Assembly (NCBI GenBank): GCA_038232935.1
Contig: JBBSMX010000098.1
Location: 1 to 15,999, forward strand
DNA from: JBBSMX01 sp038232935
GTDB lineage: Bacteria > Bacteroidota > Rhodothermia > Rhodothermales > JANQRZ01
DNA: 15,999 nt
Direction: 5' to 3'
Shown here piece after piece: positions 1 through 6,594 of this stretch (position 1 is its first letter; each line of letters begins with the position of its first letter). Under the pieces are notes generated by a model. That model ran no database searches, was not told where the DNA came from, and was given only the letters and a program-made list of their open reading frames with translations. A program made the position numbers and the translations under genes.

Positions 1-1572
1 GCCGACCTCGTGAAGGAGTACGGCGGCATCGTCGCCTCCGAGCACGGCGACGGCCTCGCGCGGAGCTGGCTCGCGCCGAGTTTCTACGGGACCGACCTCT
101 ACGAGGCGTACCGCGCCGTCAAGCACCTCTTCGACCCCGAGCGCCGGTTCAACCCCGGCCGCGTCGTCGAGGCCCCGCCGATGACGGAGCACCTCCGCTA
201 CGGCCCCGACTACGCCGCGATCCCCGTGCTGACCGATCTCGACTTCGGGCCCGGCGGCTTTGTGGCGGCCGTCGAGCAGTGCAACGGCTCCGCCGACTGC
301 CGCAAGCGGACGGGGACGATGTGCCCGAGCTTCATGGTGACGGGCGAGGAGAAGGACTCGACGCGCGGCCGGGCCAACGCCCTCCGCATGGTGATCTCCG
401 GCGAGCTTCCGCCCGAAACCATGACGGGTCCCGAGATGGCCGACGTGATGGACCTCTGCATCTCGTGCAAGGCGTGCAAGGCCGAGTGCCCCGCCGCCGT
501 CGACATGGCGAAGCTGAAGTCGGCGTGGCAGGCGAAGGTGTGGGAGACGAAGAAGATGCCGCTGCGGACGAAGCTGTTCGCGGACCTGCCCGTGCAGGCG
601 CAGCGCGTCGCCGGACCGCTCGCCCCGCTCGCCAACCGCATCGCCCGCTCGAAGCCGGCGCAGGCCGCGCTGAAACGCCTCGGCATCACCACGGAGCGGG
701 AGCTGCCGACGTTCGCGCGGCATCCGTTTGACCCCCTGTTTATCGCACCATCGCTCCGGGACGAGTCCCTGCGCTCAGGGCGCGACGAACTGTCCCCCTC
801 GAAGGGGGACAGCCCCGCGAAGCCGCGCAGCGCGAGCGGGGCAGGGGGTCCGCAACGCAGCGTCGTGCTCTACGCTGACACGTTCAACCGCTTCATGGAG
901 CCCGACGTGGCGCGGGCGGCGCAGGCCATGCTCGAAGCGGCGGGCTTCGCCGTCGTCGTTCCGCCGTACCGCTGCTGCGGGCGGACGTACCTCTCGAAGG
1001 GTGTGCTCAGCCGGGCGCGGGAGCTGGCGCGGGAGGCCGTCGACACGCTCGCGCCTTACGCCGAAGCCGGGTTGCCGATCGTCGGGTTGGAGCCGAGCTG
1101 CGTGCTCACGCTCCGTGACGAGTTTCTCGCGCTGCTGCCGGGCGACGAGCGGGCGCAGGCCGTGGCAGCGGTGGCGCAGACGTTCGAGGAGTTCGTCGCC
1201 GCTCGGTCCGAGACGTTCGCGGCGCTACCGTGGAAACAGGCGGGTCGCGTGTTGCTGCACGGTCACTGCCACCAGAAAGCCCTCAGCGGGATGGCTCCAA
1301 GTGTCGCGTGCCTGAAGACGGCGGGATTCGAGGTCGAACCCGTGGACTCCGGCTGCTGTGGGATGGCGGGCGCGTTCGGCTACGAGGCCGAGCACGTCGA
1401 GGTCTCCCGCGCGATGGCCGAGCGTGTCCTCGCGCCCGCCGTTCGCGCCGCCGCGCCGGAAACGCACGTCGTTGCGGCCGGGACGTCCTGCCGCGCGCAG
1501 ATCGCCGACACGACGGGCCGCACCGCGCAGCACCCGGCCGAACTCATGCGCGACGCGCTCGGGCTGAAATAA
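1..1572 (+). CDS. FAD-linked oxidase / Fe-S protein (D-lactate/glycolate dehydrogenase type), C-terminal part
   Basis: The reading frame is open from the first base, so the gene starts upstream and the FAD-binding N-terminal domain is missing. The first ~60 residues are the end of the FAD-oxidase C domain, with the motif GIVASEHGDG. Next comes a ferredoxin-like region with Cys motifs CNGSADC...MCPSF (bases ~280-335) and CISCKACKAECP (~457-495), expected to bind two [4Fe-4S] clusters. Two CCG domains follow, with RCCGRTY (~970), HGHCHQKAL (~1258) and DSGCCGMAGAFGYE (~1345). This order is that of large single-chain flavin/Fe-S dehydrogenases that oxidise D-lactate, glycolate or similar 2-hydroxy acids and pass electrons to the quinone pool; the substrate cannot be read from the sequence. 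An unusual in-frame linker (bases 730-850, rich in Ser/Arg/Gly/Pro) separates the Fe-S and CCG regions and looks like an inserted repeat. The gene ends with TAA, convergent with the next gene. Confidence 0.9.
   Translation, partial: ADLVKEYGGIVASEHGDGLARSWLAPSFYGTDLYEAYRAVKHLFDPERRFNPGRVVEAPPMTEHLRYGPDYAAIPVLTDLDFGPGGFVAAVEQCNGSADCRKRTGTMCPSFMVTGEEKDSTRGRANALRMVISGELPPETMTGPEMADVMDLCISCKACKAECPAAVDMAKLKSAWQAKVWETKKMPLRTKLFADLPVQAQRVAGPLAPLANRIARSKPAQAALKRLGITTERELPTFARHPFDPLFIAPSLRDESLRSGRDELSPSKGDSPAKPRSASGAGGPQRSVVLYADTFNRFMEPDVARAAQAMLEAAGFAVVVPPYRCCGRTYLSKGVLSRARELAREAVDTLAPYAEAGLPIVGLEPSCVLTLRDEFLALLPGDERAQAVAAVAQTFEEFVAARSETFAALPWKQAGRVLLHGHCHQKALSGMAPSVACLKTAGFEVEPVDSGCCGMAGAFGYEAEHVEVSRAMAERVLAPAVRAAAPETHVVAAGTSCRAQIADTTGRTAQHPAELMRDALGLK
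730..850. repeat. Nested inverted-repeat element lying in frame inside the dehydrogenase gene
   Basis: The outer arms GACCCCCTG (730-738) and CAGGGGGTC (842-850) are perfect 9-base reverse complements. Inside them are three more hairpins: CCCTG/CAGGG (767-771/776-780), CTGTCCCCC/GGGGGACAG (790-798/804-812, loop TCGAA) and CCCCGC/GCGGGG (813-818/836-841). The translation through it is low-complexity and resembles neither the Fe-S nor the CCG domain, while the conserved CCG block resumes straight after at VVLYADTFNR. This looks like a small palindromic (REP- or MITE-like) element that kept the frame open. Copy number elsewhere in the genome cannot be seen here, so the mobile nature is inferred. 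Confidence 0.6.
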
Positions 1573-1624
1573 AACGCAGCGCTCCCGAAGCCGAGAGGCC
1601 GCGTTGAAGCCGGATGCCGCCGAA

Positions 1625-2176
1625 TCAGAAAATGAACGCCGTCACCGCGCCGCGTATGCCGATTGCGTTTGTGCTGAAGTCGTCGTCGCCGAAGTCATTA
1701 TCACCCGAAAGGCTCAGCGTTCTGTAAAACGCTTCAGCTGTAAGTCCGACGTTGCGCGCGACCATAAACACCATGCCGCCGGATAGGTCAGCGCTGAAGC
1801 CGGAATACGTGGTGCTGAACTTCATGCTCGTGTAGCTCACGCCCGCCGCGACAAAAGGGTACGACTTCGACGAGGGGCCGCCGAAAAAATAGGCGAGTTG
1901 CGGACCGATCCCCGTCGAGGTCGAGGAGCGACCAAGGAACTCATTGCTGATATAAAACATCTCCGCGCCTACCGCCAACCCTGGCGTCACGAAATAAGAA
2001 AAGCTTGGGCTGAGTTCAAATGTGGTAAGCCGTTCACCATCGTCGTCATCGTCGCCTTGGCTGGTGAAGCTGGCGGTGCCGCCGAGGAGGTAGCTGCCTT
2101 GGTCGATGGGGTAGCTCTGGGCGAGTGCGCTCGGAGCGAGCAGGAGGGCGGTGAGGAGGATTGGGAAATAGCGCAT
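1625..2176 (-). CDS. Small outer-membrane beta-barrel protein with signal peptide
   Basis: The product is 183 residues. The ATG at 2176 was chosen because it opens a clear signal peptide (MRYFPILLTALLLAPSALA, cut before QSYP); the frame is open further upstream, but that extension would bury the signal. The mature part has alternating hydrophobic/polar strands with aromatic girdle residues, for example FELSPSFSYFV, LAVGAEMFYIS, PQLAYFFGG, SYPFVAAGVSY and VGLTAEAFYRTLSL. It ends in AVTAFIF, with the terminal Phe typical of BAM-assembled barrels. Size and pattern fit an eight-stranded OmpA/OmpW-like barrel ('outer membrane beta-barrel protein' family). Two acidic runs, GDDDDDGE (residues 41-48) and DNDFGDDD (159-166), probably sit in extracellular loops. 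No specific function can be assigned. The gene is more AT-rich than its neighbours. It is convergent with the dehydrogenase and divergent from the LemA gene. Confidence 0.8.
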   Translation of the reverse strand: MRYFPILLTALLLAPSALAQSYPIDQGSYLLGGTASFTSQGDDDDDGERLTTFELSPSFSYFVTPGLAVGAEMFYISNEFLGRSSTSTGIGPQLAYFFGGPSSKSYPFVAAGVSYTSMKFSTTYSGFSADLSGGMVFMVARNVGLTAEAFYRTLSLSGDNDFGDDDFSTNAIGIRGAVTAFIF

Positions 2177-2242
2177 GGGGAATTCGGTGGGTGGAGAAGG
2201 GACGAGTTCTCCCACATAGCGCTGAACGGAGGGAGGCATTTC

Positions 2243-2248
2243 AGTATA
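2243..2248 (-). promoter_or_regulatory. Possible -10 element for the outer-membrane protein gene
   Basis: On the minus strand these bases read TATACT, in the most AT-rich part of the 257-base divergent spacer and about 65 bases ahead of the ATG at 2176. A well-spaced -35 element was not found, and the Bacteroidota TAnnTTTG consensus is not matched exactly. This is a guess from position and composition. Confidence 0.22.
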
Positions 2249-2433
2249 CAAACCGTTAGCCAAAGAATCGGAAGGCTGGCGAGGTGGGGTAACGGTTTTT
2301 ACATCGAGCATCAGAGAACGACGCGCACCGGGCGGGCACCTGCGGAGGACTTCGGAGTATGTTGGGGCGGCAGACCGGCCGGGCTCGGCCGTTGCCGCCC
2401 ACCCACACCTCTACCCATCAACACTCCAGCGCC

Positions 2434-3042
2434 ATGCGAAGCACCGGGGCTATCGCCATTCTCTTCGTCGTGCTCGTCGTCGGCTTCATCGGCTGCGCGG
2501 GCTGCGGCACCTACAACTCGCTCGTCGGCGCCGACGAAGCGGTCAACGAGCAGTGGGCCAACCTCCAGAGCACGTACCAGCGCCGCGCCGACCTCATCCC
2601 CAACCTTGTCGCCACCGTCGAGGGCGCGGCCGACTTCGAGCGCGGCACGTTGCAGGAGGTCGTCGAGGCCCGCGCCCGCGCCACCGCGCCTCAGATCCAG
2701 CTCAGCGCCGACGACCTGGATGACCCCGCGAAGGTCGAGCAGTTCGCCGCCGCGCAGAACGCGCTCGGCGGGGCACTCGGGCGGCTCCTCGCCATCAGCG
2801 AGAACTACCCGCAGCTCCGCTCGACGGAGAACTTCCTCTCGCTCCAGGACCAGCTCGAAGGCACCGAGAACCGGATCAACACCGAGCGCCGCCGCTACAA
2901 CGAGCTCGCCACCGACTACAACCGTACGATCCGCACCTTCCCGTCGAATATCTGGGCGGGGATGTTCGGGTTCGACCGGCGCGTGCCGTTCGAGGCAGAG
3001 GAAGGCGCCGAGCAGGCCCCGACCGTCGATTTCGGAAGCTAG
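2434..3042 (+). CDS. lemA: LemA family membrane-anchored protein
   Basis: The product is 202 residues. The ATG at 2434 directly precedes the single membrane segment (residues ~5-25, AIAILFVVLVVGFIGCAGC); an in-frame start 75 bases upstream would add an implausible Pro-rich leader. The family signature follows the membrane segment: TYNSLVGADEAVNEQWANLQSTYQRRADLIPNLVATV, then long helices with RLLAISENYPQLRSTENFLSLQDQLEGTENRINTERRRYNE. Length and layout match LemA proteins, which have a short N-terminal anchor and a helical bundle outside the membrane. The cellular role of LemA is not established; it is often encoded near TPM-domain proteins and HtpX-type proteases, as here. The Cys residues at the end of the anchor make a poor lipobox (FIGC), so lipidation is possible but unproven. 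It is the first gene of a plus-strand cluster and is followed by an intercistronic hairpin. Confidence 0.93.
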   Translation: MRSTGAIAILFVVLVVGFIGCAGCGTYNSLVGADEAVNEQWANLQSTYQRRADLIPNLVATVEGAADFERGTLQEVVEARARATAPQIQLSADDLDDPAKVEQFAAAQNALGGALGRLLAISENYPQLRSTENFLSLQDQLEGTENRINTERRRYNELATDYNRTIRTFPSNIWAGMFGFDRRVPFEAEEGAEQAPTVDFGS

Positions 3043-3069
3043 CCTCGTTTCCTCCCGAGAGGGACGAGG
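3043..3069 (+). other. Intercistronic hairpin between the LemA and TPM genes
   Basis: Arms CCTCGT (3043-3048) and ACGAGG (3064-3069) enclose a second stem CCTC/GAGG (3051-3054/3059-3062) with loop CCGA. It starts on the first base after the LemA stop codon and has no U-tract. It is therefore more likely an mRNA-stability or processing element than a terminator. Confidence 0.45.
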
Positions 3070-3096
3070 TATGCCTCGCCCCAACGGGTAGTGCTC

Positions 3097-3885
3097 ATGC
3101 GCCTCTCCCTCTGTTTGTTCGTCCTCGCGCTCGCGGTAGTCGCCGTCGGCGGGGCCGTGGCGCAGGACATCCCGCCGCGCCCCTCGCTGTCGGAGGGGCT
3201 CGTGATCGACCGGGCCGGGCTGCTCTCGAGCGCGGAGCGGCAGTCGCTCAACCAGAAGCTCATCGCCTTCGACGACTCGACCTCGAACCAGATCGTCGTC
3301 GTCATTCTCCGGACGCTCGATGGGGCGGACCCCGGGCAGTTCGCCACCGAGCTTGGGCAGGCGTGGGGCGTCGGGCAGGGGGCGAAGGACAACGGCGTCG
3401 TCCTGCTCGTCTCGACCGAGGACCGGCAGGTGTTCATCGCCACGGGATTCGGGCTCGAAGGGGCGATCCCCGACGCCGTGGCGGGGCGGATCGTCCGCAA
3501 TGTCATCGTGCCGAGCTTCCGGCAGGGCCAGTTCTTCGGCGGCATCTCACAGGCGACGGACGCGCTCATGGCGGCTGCCCAAGGCGAGTACACCGCCGAG
3601 CCGCGCGGTCAGGACGGCGGTGGGGTCGATCTCGCCCTCATCGTCATCCTCGCCGTGATCGCGCTCGCGATCATCTCGGCCTCCCGCGATGACGGCGGGC
3701 GCGGCGACGGCGGGACCACGCGACGGCGGCGGTCGGGGATTCCGCCTGTGATCGTCTTCCCCGGCGGTTTCGGTGGCGGGCATCGCGGCGGCGGCGGCTT
3801 CGGCGGCGGAGGTTTCGGTGGCGGTGGCTTCGGCGGGTTTGGAGGCGGCGGCTTCGGGGGCGGTGGTGCCGGAGGCGGATGGTGA
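3097..3885 (+). CDS. TPM-domain protein (YgcG-like) with Gly-rich C-terminal tail
   Basis: The product is 262 residues. The ATG at 3097 opens a signal peptide (residues 1-22, cut after AVA before QDIPPRP); a GTG six bases earlier is possible. The TPM fold spans residues ~34-165, with the usual start VIDRAGLLSSAERQSLNQKL, the core NQIVVVILRTLDG, and the block GVGQGAKDNGVVLLVSTEDRQVFIATGFGLEGAIPDA. A membrane segment at ~179-195 (LALIVILAVIALAIISA) is followed by a basic stretch, then a Gly/Phe-rich tail ending in GGGGAGGGW. This is the standard layout of membrane-bound TPM proteins. The family is linked in various organisms to photosystem repair, phosphatase activity and respiratory-complex assembly, so the exact role here is unknown. 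Its place directly after the LemA gene matches a common pairing and suggests the two act together at the inner membrane. Confidence 0.9.
   Translation: MRLSLCLFVLALAVVAVGGAVAQDIPPRPSLSEGLVIDRAGLLSSAERQSLNQKLIAFDDSTSNQIVVVILRTLDGADPGQFATELGQAWGVGQGAKDNGVVLLVSTEDRQVFIATGFGLEGAIPDAVAGRIVRNVIVPSFRQGQFFGGISQATDALMAAAQGEYTAEPRGQDGGGVDLALIVILAVIALAIISASRDDGGRGDGGTTRRRRSGIPPVIVFPGGFGGGHRGGGGFGGGGFGGGGFGGFGGGGFGGGGAGGGW
3765..3880 (+). repeat. GGCGG(T/C)TTCGG-type tandem repeat coding for the Gly/Phe tail
   Basis: Imperfect repeats of units like GGCGGCTTCGGCGG encode the GGGGFGGGGFGGGGF tail of the TPM protein. Such GC-rich repeats are prone to length change by slippage. The tail is a normal feature of the family, so this is internal low complexity, not a separate element. 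Confidence 0.7.
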
Positions 3886-3927
3886 GGCGTACTTTCAGGC
3901 GCATTCACTGACCGACCCGTACCTCGA

Positions 3928-4257
3928 ATGGACCGTCTCGATACCCTCTTGCAGTACCACCGCGAGGACCCGGACGACCCGTTCGTCCGGTTCGCGCTCG
4001 CGCAGGAGCACCTGAAGCGCGGCGAGACCGACGAGGCGCTACGGTATTTCGAAGGGCTTGCCGATGCCCATCCCGACTACGTCGGTACCTATTACCACCT
4101 CGGCAAGCTCTACGAGGCGCTCGGGCGGACGAACGATGCTATCCGCACCTATCAGACCGGCGTGCAGCAGGCCGGACACGCTTCCGACCTCCACGCCCGT
4201 TCAGAGCTGCAGGGTGCCCTCCTTGAAGCGCAGGGAATCGGGTTCGACGACGAATAG
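3928..4257 (+). CDS. Small tetratricopeptide-repeat protein
   Basis: The product is 109 residues with no signal peptide or membrane segment, so it is probably cytoplasmic. Two to three helical-pair repeats are visible: DDPFVRFALAQEHLKRGETDEALRYFEGLADAHPDY (~16-52), YVGTYYHLGKLYEALGRTNDAIRTYQTGVQQA (~51-83), and a partial third helix at 88-102. The spacing and the A/G/Y/L positions follow the 34-residue TPR consensus. TPR proteins are protein-binding scaffolds; the partner is unknown. The gene starts 42 bases after the TPM gene and ends 5 bases before the LysM gene, so co-transcription with the envelope cluster is likely. Short TPR proteins of this kind are common in this group and usually lack a defined role. 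Confidence 0.85.
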   Translation: MDRLDTLLQYHREDPDDPFVRFALAQEHLKRGETDEALRYFEGLADAHPDYVGTYYHLGKLYEALGRTNDAIRTYQTGVQQAGHASDLHARSELQGALLEAQGIGFDDE

Positions 4258-4262
4258 ATCAG

Positions 4263-5501
4263 ATGAAAGAGACGATGAAACGATGGCTTCGCCGTGCGAT
4301 GGTGGCCGGCGCGCTTGTGCTGGCTGTGGCGGCGGCCCCGGAGGTGTGGGCGCAGTCCAGCCCGGTCTACGTCGTGGAGCGCGGCGACACCCTCTTTAAG
4401 ATCGCGCGTGCGAACGGGCTGACGGTCGCGCAGCTCAAAGCGTTCAACGGGTTGAGCACGGACGTCATCAGCGTCGGGCAACGGCTCCTCATCGAGCCGG
4501 GGCCGGGTCGGGTCGGCTGGGAGGTAGACGAGGTGCCTGTACAGGCTCAGGCACCTCGTCCCGAGGAGGCGCCGACCGAGCCCCCGCCGCCCCCGCTCGT
4601 CGATGAATACGCGGACGAGCCGGCCGAGGTGGGTCCGTTCGACATCGGTCCGGCCGAGGAGCGGGAGGTCGTGCTGAACCCGCCCGATCCGATCCCGCTC
4701 GGCCCGCCGCCGCCGCCGCCGCCGCCCGCGACGGTCTCGCGCGTACGCATCGGCGCGGGTACGAGCGGTCAGGTCATCCTCTCCGCGCCGGTGTCGGCGG
4801 AAGCGTCGCAGGTCCACGTCGTGCAGGCGGGGGAGACGCTCTTCAGCATCGCCCGCCGCTACGGGACGACGGTGGACGCGCTCCGTCAGCGGAACGGGCT
4901 CCGTGGGGATGCGCTCGCCGTCGGGCAGCAGCTCGCCGTGGCGGGCTCGGCGCGGCCCGTCGCGCCGGTCGTCCTGCCGCAGGAAGGGCGCGTGTACGAC
5001 GTGACGCAGAGCACTGTCGGCGACGATCAGGTGCACACCGTCGTGCGCGGCGAGACGCTCTACAGCATCGCCGCCCGCTACGGCACGACGGTCGGCCGGC
5101 TGCTCGCCGTCAACACGCTCACGACGGCGCCGCTGCCGGCCGGGACGCTCATCGTCCTCCCGGACTCCGTCGGCATCGAGCATTACCGCGAGCCCGCGCC
5201 CCCGCTGCCCGCCGACGAAACCGGCCTCGCCCTCGTCTACCCCGATTCCTACGTGGGGCGCGAGACGATCAGCGGTGAGCCCTACGACCCCGCGGCGCTC
5301 ACGGCGAGCCACCGGACCCTCCCGTTCGGGACGGTACTCCTCGTGTCGATGCCCGCGACCGGTCGCAGCACGCTCGTCCGCGTCAACGACCGCGGCCCCG
5401 TCAGCGAGGGGTTCCTGATCGAGCTGTCGGAGGCCGCCGCCGCAGCGCTCGGACAGAATCCGGGGGCCGCCGAGAAGGTGGAGCTCCGCATCGCGCAGTA
5501 G
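4263..5501 (+). CDS. Secreted protein with three LysM domains and an RlpA-like double-psi beta-barrel
   Basis: The product is 412 residues. A signal peptide (residues ~1-30, ...VLAVAAAPEVWAQS) sends it to the periplasm; the start could also be the ATG at 4275. LysM domains at 36-77 (YVVERGDTLFKIARANGLT), 184-226 (HVVQAGETLFSIARRYGTT) and 257-299 (HTVVRGETLYSIAARYGTT) bind peptidoglycan glycan chains. A Pro-rich acidic linker (~93-157, with a run of seven Pro) separates the first from the second. The C-terminal barrel (~321-410) carries the RlpA hallmarks SGEPYDPAALTASHRTLPFGT and VRVNDRGP; His350 and Asp376 match positions important in septal RlpA lytic transglycosylases that cut denuded glycan. 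The usual Asp of the '(I/V)IDLS' motif is Glu here (LIELS). Expected role: peptidoglycan-binding, possibly glycan-cleaving, wall remodelling. It is not a lipoprotein, unlike many RlpA proteins. A long inverted repeat lies in the linker. Confidence 0.88.
   Translation: MKETMKRWLRRAMVAGALVLAVAAAPEVWAQSSPVYVVERGDTLFKIARANGLTVAQLKAFNGLSTDVISVGQRLLIEPGPGRVGWEVDEVPVQAQAPRPEEAPTEPPPPPLVDEYADEPAEVGPFDIGPAEEREVVLNPPDPIPLGPPPPPPPPATVSRVRIGAGTSGQVILSAPVSAEASQVHVVQAGETLFSIARRYGTTVDALRQRNGLRGDALAVGQQLAVAGSARPVAPVVLPQEGRVYDVTQSTVGDDQVHTVVRGETLYSIAARYGTTVGRLLAVNTLTTAPLPAGTLIVLPDSVGIEHYREPAPPLPADETGLALVYPDSYVGRETISGEPYDPAALTASHRTLPFGTVLLVSMPATGRSTLVRVNDRGPVSEGFLIELSEAAAAALGQNPGAAEKVELRIAQ
4527..4560. repeat. 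13-bp perfect inverted repeat inside the LysM/RlpA gene
   Basis: GACGAGGTGCCTG (4527-4539) is the exact reverse complement of bases 4548-4560, with an 8-base loop that extends the central palindrome CCTGTACAGG (4536-4545). It lies in the poorly conserved acidic/Pro linker after the first LysM domain (VDEVPVQAQAPRPEE). It may be an inserted palindromic repeat or a fold in the mRNA. Confidence 0.6.
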
Positions 5502-5588
5502 GGAGGCCGCGTGAATCACGGGCGGGAATAGACCACGGCACATCGTTTGAACGTTCGTAGCGCAGGTTTCACCTGACGATCTGACGCT

Positions 5589-6434
5589 ATGCACAACGGA
5601 CTCCGCACGGCCGGACTGATGGCCGTCCTCATCACGCTCGTCGCCCTCATCGGCTACGCCCTCGGCGGCAACAGCGGCCTCGTGATCGCCTTCGTGATCG
5701 CGGTGGCGATGAACGTTGCCTCGTACTGGTACAGCGACAAGATCGTCCTCAAGATGTACCGGGGGCAGGAAGTGACGCGCGCCGAAGCGCCCGAGCTTTA
5801 CAACATGATCGACGGGCTGCGGCAGCGAGCTGGCCTCCCGATGCCGAAGGTCTACGTCCTCCCGAGCGAGCAGCCCAACGCATTCGCGACGGGCCGGAAC
5901 CCCGAACACGCCGCCGTCGCCGTGACGAACGGGATCGTGAAGCGGCTGAACCGCGACGAACTGGCCGGCGTGCTCGCGCACGAGCTCGCGCACGTCAAGC
6001 ACCGCGACATCCTGACCTCATCCGTCGCGGCGACCCTGGCCTCGGCGATCACGCTCCTCGCCCGCTTCGCCATCTTCATCCCCCTCGGCGGGCGCGACGA
6101 CCGGGGCGGCGGCCTCTCCGGTCTCCTCATGCTGATCCTCGCACCGATTGCCGCGATGCTCATTCAGATGGCGATCAGCCGCTCCCGCGAGTTCGCCGCC
6201 GACGAGGGCGGGGCCGAGATTTCCGGCAACCCCGACGCGCTCGCGAACGCCCTTCTCCGTCTCCACGAAGGGGCCGAGCACGTGCCGATGGCGGCAAATC
6301 CGAGCTCGGCGCATATGTTCATCGTCAACCCATTCGCCGGGCGGATGGGCGGGATCGCGAAGCTCTTCGCCACACACCCGCCGGTCGAAGAGCGGGTTCG
6401 CCGGCTCCACGCGCTCTCCAAGCAGTCCGTGTGA
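5589..6434 (+). CDS. htpX: HtpX-type membrane zinc metalloprotease
   Basis: The product is 281 residues, the usual HtpX length. Two N-terminal membrane segments (~8-24 and ~30-47) are followed by the cytoplasmic M48 catalytic domain. Zinc ligands are visible: HELAH at 131-135 (HEXXH; Glu132 catalytic) and Glu201 in SREFAADEGGA as third ligand. Further membrane segments lie at ~145-165 and ~178-197, and the C-terminal ATHPPVEERVRRL motif is typical. HtpX degrades misfolded or damaged inner-membrane proteins alongside FtsH. Its proximity to the LemA and TPM genes is a recurring association and supports a membrane quality-control role for the cluster. It is separated from the LysM gene by 87 bases in which no convincing terminator was seen, so it may have its own promoter or be read through from upstream. 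The start codon fits the first membrane helix well. Confidence 0.95.
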   Translation: MHNGLRTAGLMAVLITLVALIGYALGGNSGLVIAFVIAVAMNVASYWYSDKIVLKMYRGQEVTRAEAPELYNMIDGLRQRAGLPMPKVYVLPSEQPNAFATGRNPEHAAVAVTNGIVKRLNRDELAGVLAHELAHVKHRDILTSSVAATLASAITLLARFAIFIPLGGRDDRGGGLSGLLMLILAPIAAMLIQMAISRSREFAADEGGAEISGNPDALANALLRLHEGAEHVPMAANPSSAHMFIVNPFAGRMGGIAKLFATHPPVEERVRRLHALSKQSV

Positions 6435-6594
6435 GAGCCGGGCGGGGACGGCGCGTTGCAGGTGGGCTGTGAGGGGATGTGAGACGGGGTGCTGTTTTTT
6501 TACCCTCAACTTCGCTCGGGTCATCCGGTATACCTCCCGAAACAGCCGGCTACGCAGCCGCATGGGGCGGCCCTGGGCCGGGGAGGAAGAGACA

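Noticed and set aside
1573..1624. Possible terminator between the converging dehydrogenase and outer-membrane protein genes
   Set aside because: Only a weak AACGC/GCGTT pairing with poor inner stem and no U-tract.
1898..3091. 397-codon plus-strand frame spanning the outer-membrane protein and LemA regions
   Set aside because: It overlaps two real genes in other frames and turns into Ser/Arg low complexity, typical of a frame shadow.
4152..6002. 616-codon open frame on the minus strand across the LysM/RlpA and HtpX genes
   Set aside because: It is antisense to two clearly recognised genes, rich in Arg/Asp/His as expected from the complement of high-GC codons, and shows no domain.
6435..6520. 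T-run (TTTTTTT near 6494-6500) after the HtpX gene as a terminator
   Set aside because: No stable hairpin could be found directly before the T-run on either strand.
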